Origin: CAYLUN01 sp964386865
GTDB taxonomy: Bacteria; Verrucomicrobiota; Kiritimatiellia; RFP12; UBA1067
Reading direction: 5' to 3'
Assembly (NCBI GenBank): GCA_964386865.1
Contig: CAYLUN010000048.1
Coordinates: forward strand, 1 to 45,433
DNA length: 45,433 bases
Shown piece by piece: positions 32,678 to 40,564 of the stretch (its first letter is position 1; each line of letters opens with the position of its first letter). The notes beneath the pieces were generated by a model, which did no database searches, was not told where the DNA came from, and saw only the letters and a program-made list of their open reading frames with translations. Position numbers and translations under genes: made by a program.

Positions 32678-34618
32678 TCACTGCGCTGTCTTCGGCTTGC
32701 GCTCCTGCCACTCCGGGTGCTTGGCCTTATATTCCTGGAAGGCCTTGTACTCCGGCCCCGAGATCTGGCCGTCGGTGTCGGTGTCGATCAGCGGGAAGGC
32801 CCACGCGTGCTCCTTCTTGGCCGCCTCCCACTCGGCGCGCGTCACGCGCGTGTCGCCGTCGCGGTCGCATTCGCGCAGGAGCGTGTCCATGGTGAACCCG
32901 CCGCCAGCCGGCGCGATGTCTGTGGCCGGGTTCCACGCGAGCTTCTGCCCCGCCTTCTCCAAAGCCGCGCGGTAGGCCGCCGGGTCGATGGCCTGCACGG
33001 CTACGTTCTCGGCCAGCGCGCGGCAGGCCGCGATGCCGGCCGACTCGCCGCAGATCATAAAGACCGGCTCCATGCGCGCGGACGCGTAGCCCAAGTGCGA
33101 GGCCGAGAAGCTCACCGAGACCAGCAGGTTCGCGCACTCCTCGGACTTCGGCGTGAGCGCGCGGTACGGGATCGGATACGGCACGTTCGTCGGCCCGCGC
33201 GAGCCGCCCACGAACATTTTGCCCTCGAGCCCGACCCACACCTTGCCGTCGCGCTCAAACCAGATGCGGCGCGCGGGGTAGGTGTCGATGCCGTACTGCG
33301 CCAGGCACACGGGGTCGTCCACCTGCGTGCGGTTGTGCACGTCGTGCGCCGTCACCGTGTAGCGGCCGCACATGCGGCGCGCCACGCGCACGTAGAGCTG
33401 GTGCGGCCAGCCCTGCGTCTCCGGGTGGTGGCGTAGGTCGAGCCCCAGCGCGGCAACCTCCTTGCGGTAAGACGCCGGCACGCGAGAGTCGCTGCTCATG
33501 AACGCGTGAAGGCCGCGCAGATAGTCTTGGTGCAGCTTCCAAATCCGCGCCCGCGCCGCGTCGTCGCCGTCCGCGTAGAGGTGGCTCACGCCGACGGGCG
33601 ACATCGAGAAGAGCGAGCTGCGCTGATAATTCCACTCGCCAGAATTCTTCCACCCGGGGAAGATGGCGACCAGCCGCTTGTGCAGCTCGGCTTCATCTTT
33701 CACAGTCTCGGTCAAATAGGCAACGTAGCGCCCGACCAGCTCGAAATCCATCGGCGAATAGCCGTCCGGAGGCGTGATGGGCGCGCGAAACGCAGAGTCG
33801 GAGGTCGTGTAGTAGCGGTAGTTGTAGGCTTGCGTGTAGCCGTCGGCCGCGCCGACCGGCTTGCCGTGGTCTTTCTCAACCCACTTGAGCAGTCCGCTCT
33901 CGGGATGGCCCGGCACGACGAAGGGGTCGATCGGCGCCTCTTCCATCGGCGGCTGCACGCCCGCGTATTCTTCGCCGTATTCGGCTGAGGCCTCGCGGCC
34001 GACGCGGTACGATACGCCCGCGCGGGCCATCAGGTCGCCTTCGTAGCTCGCGTCGATGAAGACTTTCGCCTGTACGCGCAAAGCGCCGCGTTCATCCGGC
34101 TCGGCGACCGGGCAGCCCAGCGGGTCGAACGGCGCGCGGTCGAAAACGGCGGCGGCGATGGCCGCGCCCTTTTTCTCGCAGCTTGCGATGCGGTGGTCGT
34201 GCAGCACGCGCACGCCCCACTTCTTCAGCAGCGAGGCGAAATCCTCGCGCACGTCCTTGGGGCTCATCTTCGCGAGCGCGGGCTTGCCGTCGCCGGGACC
34301 GCCGTCCGACCACTCGGGATGCCCGAGCGCCTTCAGCAGCTCTTTCGTCAGGCCCCCCGTGGCGTTGTAGTTCGGGCAGTCCTGCATGGGCTTGAGGCCC
34401 GCGCCCAGCACGCCGCCGACCCAGCGGCCCGGCTCGACGATCACCACGCTGCGCCCCTCGCGCGCCACGGCCACCGCCGCGAGGATGCCGGACGGCGTGG
34501 CGGCGTAGATGCAGACGTCCGCCTCGACCTGCGTCTTCTCGGCCCGGACACTCGCCGCGGCCAGTGCCGCCGCCGCCCAGAGATAGCGGAACCGGAATTT
34601 GAAATTGCCCGTCCTCAT
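32678..34618 (-). CDS. Exported FAD-dependent oxidoreductase with C-terminal EF-hands
   Basis: A 646-residue exported flavoprotein. An N-terminal signal (FRYLWAAAALAAASVRAE) precedes the FAD-binding region VCIYAATPSGILAAVAVAREG and VVIVEPGRWVGGV, of the glucose-inhibited-division/FAD_oxidored type with a relaxed GxGxxG. The domain DASYEGDLMARAGVSYRVGRE is characteristic. The C-terminus carries two EF-hand-like calcium loops (DRDGDTRVTRAEW and DTDTDGQISGPEY). Homologues are common in polysaccharide-degrading PVC bacteria and are thought to oxidise glycans or related substrates; the reaction here is unknown. AGGGGG lies 6 nt before the ATG. It converges with parA, separated by repeats. Confidence 0.85.
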   Translation of the reverse strand: MRTGNFKFRFRYLWAAAALAAASVRAEKTQVEADVCIYAATPSGILAAVAVAREGRSVVIVEPGRWVGGVLGAGLKPMQDCPNYNATGGLTKELLKALGHPEWSDGGPGDGKPALAKMSPKDVREDFASLLKKWGVRVLHDHRIASCEKKGAAIAAAVFDRAPFDPLGCPVAEPDERGALRVQAKVFIDASYEGDLMARAGVSYRVGREASAEYGEEYAGVQPPMEEAPIDPFVVPGHPESGLLKWVEKDHGKPVGAADGYTQAYNYRYYTTSDSAFRAPITPPDGYSPMDFELVGRYVAYLTETVKDEAELHKRLVAIFPGWKNSGEWNYQRSSLFSMSPVGVSHLYADGDDAARARIWKLHQDYLRGLHAFMSSDSRVPASYRKEVAALGLDLRHHPETQGWPHQLYVRVARRMCGRYTVTAHDVHNRTQVDDPVCLAQYGIDTYPARRIWFERDGKVWVGLEGKMFVGGSRGPTNVPYPIPYRALTPKSEECANLLVSVSFSASHLGYASARMEPVFMICGESAGIAACRALAENVAVQAIDPAAYRAALEKAGQKLAWNPATDIAPAGGGFTMDTLLRECDRDGDTRVTRAEWEAAKKEHAWAFPLIDTDTDGQISGPEYKAFQEYKAKHPEWQERKPKTAQ

Positions 34619-34922
34619 TGCCGCCCCCTTTCACGCCCGCCGTCTTACGACAGCTTCTAGAGGGCATGGTAGCAAGAACGGCCCAACCGCTCAACACTGA
34701 TCCGGCTTCCAAGCGGGGGGATCGGACGGTGGATAGCACAAGCTGTGTGTCCCGCGGGGGCGAAATACGGGGGCCGGGCGGATCAGGGCGGCTATGACAA
34801 GTCGCGGGCGGTCTGAAAAGGTTCAAGGGCGATCCGGGTCGGGCCCGGCGGGTTCTCTTTGGCGCGGCATTCTCTATTGACTGTTGACGCTTGCCTATTG
34901 ACGCTTGTATCATTTCGAACGT
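34619..34922. other. Divergent intergenic region
   Basis: About 300 bp between the oxidoreductase and the giant PATR protein. Near 34871-34907 it has three TTGAC motifs in a row (TATTGACTGTTGACGC, then TATTGACGC), the second of which fits a promoter -35. Otherwise I see no gene. Confidence 0.5.
34884..34913 (+). promoter_or_regulatory. Promoter for the PATR/BNR-4 protein
   Basis: TTGACG (34884-34889) and TATCAT (34908-34913) are 18 nt apart, each one base from consensus. Transcription would begin about 34919-34921, almost at the ATG at 34923, and no ribosome site is visible; this repeats the pattern seen at 28973-29016. Confidence 0.5.
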
Positions 34923-37900
34923 ATGCAAGACGGGGACGTGCTTTTCGTCAAACCTCGTACCGAGAAGAAGGGCACTGCGTATTGCGCCCTTAAGCGTGCC
35001 GCCGTGCTGGCGGCACTGAACGCGGCTTTCACTCTTTCGTGCAAGGCCGCCAGCGGAACCTGGGCCGGCCCCGCCGGCGGCAGTTGGACCAATGCCGCCA
35101 AGTGGACGGGCGCCGCCATCGCCGACGGAACGAACGCCACGGCCGACTTCAGCACGCTGAACCTCACGTCCGCCACCGCCGTCACGCTGGACGGCGCCCG
35201 CACCATCGGTCATCTGACGTTCGCCGACGCCGCGACCGCCAGCCACGACTGGACGCTCAGCGCAGGAAGCGGCGGACCCTTGACGCTGGCCGTGGGCAGC
35301 GGCGCGCCCACGCTGACGGTGACCAACCGCACCGCGACGATCAGCGCCGTCATCGCCGGCGCCTCCGGCCTGACCAAGAGCGGCGCGGGCACGCTCACGC
35401 TCTCCGGGACGAACACGTATTCCGGAAAAACCCGTGTCGAGGGCGGCAACTTGACGTTCAACACCATCGGCAATGTGGGCGCGCCCGCCAGCGCCCTCGG
35501 CGCGCCCGCCAACGCAGCCGACGGCACCATCGACCTCAACGCCTTCCTGACGTACACCGGCGCTGCGGCAGCCACGTCCGACCGCGCCATTTTCCTGACG
35601 GGCAGCAACGGCATACTGTATAACACCGGCAGCAACCTCCTCACCCTCACCGGCGGAATCACGGGCGATAACAGAAACTTCCGCTTTAGAGGCACCGGGG
35701 AGATCATCGAAACCGGACTTATCGCCACGGGCAACGGTACGGTCAGCCGCACGGATAACGGAACCGTGACCCTGACCAACCCCGGCAACTCGTTTTCAGG
35801 CGCGGTGACGGTGTATGCCGGAACGCTCAGCGTCGACTCCCTCTCCAACAGCAACACGCCGTCCGCCCTGGGCCAGGGGAGCAGCATCTCCTTCGGCCAG
35901 ACCGGCTACACCGGGTTTGGGAAACTGCGGTTCACCGGCGCCGGCGGCGGCGCGTGCAACCGCACCCTCACCGTCAACAGCCCGGGCGGCACCGCCAGCG
36001 GCGGCATCATCGAAAATACTGTCGCCGGTCAAACCTTGCTCTTCAGCGGCCCGGTCGGTGTCGGCGGGGCCGGCCCCACCCCTCAGTTGCAGCTCACCGG
36101 CGCGGGCGACGGCGCGCTGAGCGGCACGCTGAGCGGCAGCGGCCTGGCCCTCACCAAGTCAGGCGCCGGCACCTGGACGCTCTCCGGCACAAACACCCAT
36201 GCCGGTGTGACCACCGTCAACGAAGGCCTCCTCAGCGTGGGTTTGATCGGCAACGGCGGAGGCGCGGGCAGCCACCTCGGCTCGGCCTCCTGCGCCGCGT
36301 CCAACCTCGTCCTGGGCGGCGGCACGCTGCGTTACACCGGCTCCACGGCCAGCACCGACCGCCAGTTCACCCTCACACCCGGCACCGTCGGAACCTTCGA
36401 GATTGCGAACGCCGCAACCGCGCTGACCCTCGCCGGCGCAAGCGCCGCGACCTCCGGCGCGCTGCTCAAGGCCGGCCCCGGCACGCTGACCCTCGCAGGC
36501 ACGAACGCCTACACCGGCTCGACCACGGTCGCTGACGGCACGCTGGAGGTCGGGGGTGCGGGTCAGTTGGGCAACGGGGATTATGCCGGCGACATAACCA
36601 ACCAGGGCACCTTCGCGTATAGCAGTACGGCGCCGCAAACCCTGTTCGGCGTGATGGGCGGAGCAGGCGCGTTGCTTCAGAACGGCCCCGGTACGCTGAC
36701 CCTCGCCGGCATGAACACCTACACCGGCCAGACCACGGTGGCCGGCGGCACGCTCAGGCTCGGCGGCGCGAGTGGGAACGTGCTGGCCGACGCTTCCACA
36801 CTCATCCTGGCCGGAGGCACACTCGATCTGGCCGACCGGACGGAAACCGTCACCCACTTCGCCGTCACCGGCGCGGCCTCGCTCTCCAGCAGCGGCACGG
36901 GCTGCGGCGTGCTCACCTCCTCCAACAGCAACACGCCCAGTTGTTCTTCGGTGGCGGCCGGCGCCACGCTGACCCTCGCCGGCGGCACGCTGAGCGAAAC
37001 CGGCTATTTCGTCAATAACGGCACCGTCAACATCGACGGCGGCACGCTCACCGTCGTCAACGAACTGCTCAACGGGTTCAACACGGCCGGCGCCGCGTTG
37101 CATCTGAACTCCGGCGTCCTCATGGGTACGATGATCAGCTTTGGAGGAAACCAAACCTGCCGCTACCATTTCAACGGCGGCACCCTCCAATGCAATCAGT
37201 TCAAACGCCGCTCTGCCAAGGCGGTTGACTTTTTCTTCAATGGTGTTACGGTGCAGGCTCGGTCAACCGCCAGCGCCGATTTCTTGCCAAATTTTGCGGC
37301 CACCGCTGGCCAGAACGCCTGGATCAGCACCGGCGGAATGACCGTTGACAGCAACGCCAAGGACATCACCATCTCCATGAGCCTGCGGCACGACATCCTG
37401 GGGGCCGCGACCGACGGCGGCCTGACCAAGACCGGCGCCGGCACGCTCACGCTATCCGGATCGAACACCTATAACGGCGCCACCGCAATCAGCAACGGTG
37501 CCTTGCTGGTGAGCGGTTCCTTGGGCAGCGGCCCCGTGGCGGTGAAGAGCGGAGCCTCCTTGGGCGGCAGCGGCACGCTGGGAGGCGCGGTGACACTGGA
37601 GGCGGGCAGCACCCTGTGTCCGGGAGCGGGAGGGGCCAGCGGCACGCTCACGGTTTCAGGCGCTCTAACCCTAGAGGCGGGCAGCACAACGGTCATGGAG
37701 ATCGCACGCAACGGCACGGCCTTGACGGGTGCCCGGCTCCAGGTGGCCGGCCCGCTGACCTTCGGGGGCACGCTGGTCATTTCCGATCTGGGCGGCACTC
37801 CGTTGCAGGTCGGGGACACCTTTCAATTGTTCAACGCGCTTGACACCATCGGCACCTTTGCCAGCATCCTCTCTCCGCCCGGCTACACCTTCGACGAAAG

Positions 37901-40394
37901 TCTGCTGGCGGACGGCACCCTCCTTGTGGTCACGGCCCCGCCGCCGCCCGGCTTCCAAACCTTCAGCGTCGGCGGCGGGACGGTGGCGCTCACCTGGCCC
38001 GCCCAGTATCGCGGCTGGCTCGCGCAGCTCAACTCGGCGGACCTGGCCAACCCTGACGCCTGGATCGACCTTCCCGGCTCGGAAGATGTCACGAGCTTGA
38101 GCTTCCCCCTCGATCCTTATCTGCCGAAGGCGTTCTACCGGCTTCGCAGTCCCGACGCCACCGACTTTACCCGCGACCCGCTGGCCAAGGGGACAGGGCT
38201 CACCTTTGACACGGTGTGGTCGGGCGTGTTTGTCGGCTTCGCTTTCCTGACGCTCTCCGACGTGCAAATCGCCGCCTATTACAATCCGGATCGCGAACTG
38301 ATCCTAGCGGCGCGGAACCTCAACTCGACGAACTGGTGTTACCAAGCCACCGGCGAGCTGTACGCGGGCTGGGACAGCCATAATTACATTGCCCTGAGCG
38401 CGGATCCGCTCGGCCACGTGCATGTCTCGGCCAACATGCACCGCGTCCCCATGAACTATTACCGCTCAGAAGCTGCCGTCACCAACGCCGCCCAGTTCCA
38501 AACCCCCGGGTTCATGCGGCAGCTCTCCCCGCTCTGGAACTCAGTCAACGAGGCCCAGTCGACTTATCCGTCCTATTTCACAGGGCCGAACGGGGAGTTC
38601 GTCTTTTCCTACCGCAACCACACCAGCGCCACCGCGGGCAGCTGGTATCTCCTGAATTACGACACGGCAGCCCAGACCTTCGCGAACGCCACGGGCGCGA
38701 ACGCCCTGTTCACCTGGACCGGCAATTACAGCGTCTACCCCGCTTTCAGCGTGGCCGGAGACTACGTCCACTGCCTCTTCATGTGGCGCGGCAGCGGGGA
38801 TGCCGCGTCGAACTACCGGCTTTCCTACCTGCGTTCCACTGACCTGATGAATTGGACGGACGCCTTCGGCCGCGCCGTAATCTTGCCCGTCTCGCCGTCG
38901 GCTTCGCTGACCACAATCGACAACGTGCCGCAGGCTGGCGGACTGCTCAACGGGCAGCCCAAGCTTTCGTTCGACCGCGACGGCGTCCCGCTGGTCGCCT
39001 ATCACAAGTACGACAGCTCCGGACATTCCCAGGTCTACGTCGCGCGGCCGCTCCCCGCCTCGCTGTCGTGGAAGATCGTCCCGCTCACCGCTTCGTCCTG
39101 GACCTGGAACTTCAGCGGCGGCGGCAGCCTGCCCCCGGGAGGCTCCGTGGCCAATGGCTTCGCAGCGGATGATCCCGTGGATGGGCTGGTGACCGTCAAC
39201 GTGACGATGCGGGATGACGAGGGCGCGCTCGACCCGAGCAGCGGCAGCTACACCCTCGACGAGACCACGCTGGACAATCTGCTCGGAACAGCCCCCAATC
39301 CCAGCTCCTATGCCTCAGCCAACGCGCCGGCCGCGAACACCGCTGACGTGGATAGCAACGTGGTTCAGAACCCCTATGTCGCGCCCGTGACCGGGGCGAC
39401 CATGGGCATCCGCCGGCTGGACTCGTCCGGCACCGGCTTTGCCGACATGCACTACTACCTGCGGTGGGAAACGCTGCCCGGCGACAACCGGGACGCGCCC
39501 AAGAAGGACGCCGCGGGCAACGTGATCACGCCCACGCCCTCGGCGCTGCAGCTCTACCGCACCCGGGCCGAGTTCGGCAACTCGCTGCTGAGTGTCGGAG
39601 GCACCTTCTACGGACGGATGTTCAAGCCCGCGACCGCCTCGCTCTTCGGCGCGATGACGCGGGCAAGCGATTCCGCCGCGACGTTCGGCACCACCCTGTC
39701 GAGCGCCGCCACCGGAACCGCCCATTTCGCGCAGTGGACCTTCAACGTGGACACGGCTGGCGAATACGCCCTAGGCGGCTCGGCGTATGCGGCCCCGGAA
39801 ATCGGCGGCGGCTTCCGGGTGCAGGTGGACAACGGCCCGCTGACCGACTGGCGCGGCAGCGGCCGCTGGGACTACCAGCCAGTCACCTCCGGCAGCGCCA
39901 AAGGCATGACGCGCTTCAGGCTGACACGCGGCGCCCACACCCTCCGCCTCTACGCGCAGGAACCCGGAGCGCGGCTCGCATACCTGTGGCTGAACCTGCC
40001 CAGCCTGGCGAAGGCACCTTCGCTCGCACCCGTGTCCCACACGGGCTTCACCCTCGCGGCGGACGCCACGGCCGTCAGCGGCTGTTCCCTGGGCTCGCCC
40101 GTGGGCAGCAGCCCGGCGGGCTCTACTGCGCATTACGAGCTTCCGGTGTCGCAGGCCGGCAACCACCTCCTTTTGGGGCGGACGCGGGCGCCGGACGCAA
40201 ACTCGGACAGCTTTTACCTCGCCGTCAACAGCGGCGCGCCGCAGCTCTGGACGCTTCCGGTCAGCGGGACGGAATGGGTCTGGAAAGCGTTCGGAACGGC
40301 CCTGAACCTTAGCGCGGGAACGCTCGGTCTGGACGTGACCGGCCGGGAGGGCGGCGCGGAACTTGACTCCTTCATGCTCCTGAAGGTGCCCTGA
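34923..40394 (+). CDS. Giant secreted PATR-repeat protein with BNR-4 (PL24/25-like) propeller
   Basis: An exported protein of about 1823 residues. The ATG at 34923 gives a long n-region, then CALKRAAVLAALNAAFTLS and a likely cut after CKA. Residues about 150-880 carry at least six autotransporter-associated beta-strand repeats (KSGAGTLTLSGTNTYSGKT; KAGPGTLTLAGTNAYTGST; KTGAGTLTLSGSNTYNGAT). Residues about 1083-1390 form a BNR-4-type propeller: DSHNYIALSADPLGHVHVSA, then NMHRVPMNYYRS and YPSYFTGPNGEFVFSYRN, as in ulvan-lyase-like PL24/PL25 families, which use a conserved His here. The remaining 430 residues form two or more beta-sandwich, carbohydrate-binding-like domains. No C-terminal autotransporter barrel is seen. 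The likely role is binding and cleaving an external polysaccharide; catalysis is unproven. Confidence 0.83.
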   Translation: MQDGDVLFVKPRTEKKGTAYCALKRAAVLAALNAAFTLSCKAASGTWAGPAGGSWTNAAKWTGAAIADGTNATADFSTLNLTSATAVTLDGARTIGHLTFADAATASHDWTLSAGSGGPLTLAVGSGAPTLTVTNRTATISAVIAGASGLTKSGAGTLTLSGTNTYSGKTRVEGGNLTFNTIGNVGAPASALGAPANAADGTIDLNAFLTYTGAAAATSDRAIFLTGSNGILYNTGSNLLTLTGGITGDNRNFRFRGTGEIIETGLIATGNGTVSRTDNGTVTLTNPGNSFSGAVTVYAGTLSVDSLSNSNTPSALGQGSSISFGQTGYTGFGKLRFTGAGGGACNRTLTVNSPGGTASGGIIENTVAGQTLLFSGPVGVGGAGPTPQLQLTGAGDGALSGTLSGSGLALTKSGAGTWTLSGTNTHAGVTTVNEGLLSVGLIGNGGGAGSHLGSASCAASNLVLGGGTLRYTGSTASTDRQFTLTPGTVGTFEIANAATALTLAGASAATSGALLKAGPGTLTLAGTNAYTGSTTVADGTLEVGGAGQLGNGDYAGDITNQGTFAYSSTAPQTLFGVMGGAGALLQNGPGTLTLAGMNTYTGQTTVAGGTLRLGGASGNVLADASTLILAGGTLDLADRTETVTHFAVTGAASLSSSGTGCGVLTSSNSNTPSCSSVAAGATLTLAGGTLSETGYFVNNGTVNIDGGTLTVVNELLNGFNTAGAALHLNSGVLMGTMISFGGNQTCRYHFNGGTLQCNQFKRRSAKAVDFFFNGVTVQARSTASADFLPNFAATAGQNAWISTGGMTVDSNAKDITISMSLRHDILGAATDGGLTKTGAGTLTLSGSNTYNGATAISNGALLVSGSLGSGPVAVKSGASLGGSGTLGGAVTLEAGSTLCPGAGGASGTLTVSGALTLEAGSTTVMEIARNGTALTGARLQVAGPLTFGGTLVISDLGGTPLQVGDTFQLFNALDTIGTFASILSPPGYTFDESLLADGTLLVVTAPPPPGFQTFSVGGGTVALTWPAQYRGWLAQLNSADLANPDAWIDLPGSEDVTSLSFPLDPYLPKAFYRLRSPDATDFTRDPLAKGTGLTFDTVWSGVFVGFAFLTLSDVQIAAYYNPDRELILAARNLNSTNWCYQATGELYAGWDSHNYIALSADPLGHVHVSANMHRVPMNYYRSEAAVTNAAQFQTPGFMRQLSPLWNSVNEAQSTYPSYFTGPNGEFVFSYRNHTSATAGSWYLLNYDTAAQTFANATGANALFTWTGNYSVYPAFSVAGDYVHCLFMWRGSGDAASNYRLSYLRSTDLMNWTDAFGRAVILPVSPSASLTTIDNVPQAGGLLNGQPKLSFDRDGVPLVAYHKYDSSGHSQVYVARPLPASLSWKIVPLTASSWTWNFSGGGSLPPGGSVANGFAADDPVDGLVTVNVTMRDDEGALDPSSGSYTLDETTLDNLLGTAPNPSSYASANAPAANTADVDSNVVQNPYVAPVTGATMGIRRLDSSGTGFADMHYYLRWETLPGDNRDAPKKDAAGNVITPTPSALQLYRTRAEFGNSLLSVGGTFYGRMFKPATASLFGAMTRASDSAATFGTTLSSAATGTAHFAQWTFNVDTAGEYALGGSAYAAPEIGGGFRVQVDNGPLTDWRGSGRWDYQPVTSGSAKGMTRFRLTRGAHTLRLYAQEPGARLAYLWLNLPSLAKAPSLAPVSHTGFTLAADATAVSGCSLGSPVGSSPAGSTAHYELPVSQAGNHLLLGRTRAPDANSDSFYLAVNSGAPQLWTLPVSGTEWVWKAFGTALNLSAGTLGLDVTGREGGAELDSFMLLKVP

Positions 40395-40469
40395 ACAGGG
40401 CGTTTCTATTGGACACGACTTGAGACCCGCCCAACGGTCGAACCCTCCCCGAACAGACAAGAGAACCAC

Positions 40470-40492
40470 GGAGGGTCGGATGTGTACGCGAG
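40470..40492 (+). repeat. Dispersed repeat AACCACGGAGGG, copy 2
   Basis: It matches 4312-4334 (minus strand) at 22 of 23 positions and lies in the 170-bp gap between two convergent genes. ACCCTCC (about 40443-40449) and GGAGGGT inside the repeat also form 7-bp inverted arms that might help terminate both genes. Confidence 0.55.
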
Positions 40493-40564
40493 GGCGATAA
40501 CGTGCCGATGCGTAGGCGTCCGCATAGACGGGTGAACTCATGTTAACAGGAGCGGGGCGGGCGC

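Noticed and set aside
34923..40394. Classical autotransporter
   Set aside because: PATR repeats are present but no C-terminal membrane beta-barrel is visible; the end is a soluble carbohydrate-binding-like domain.
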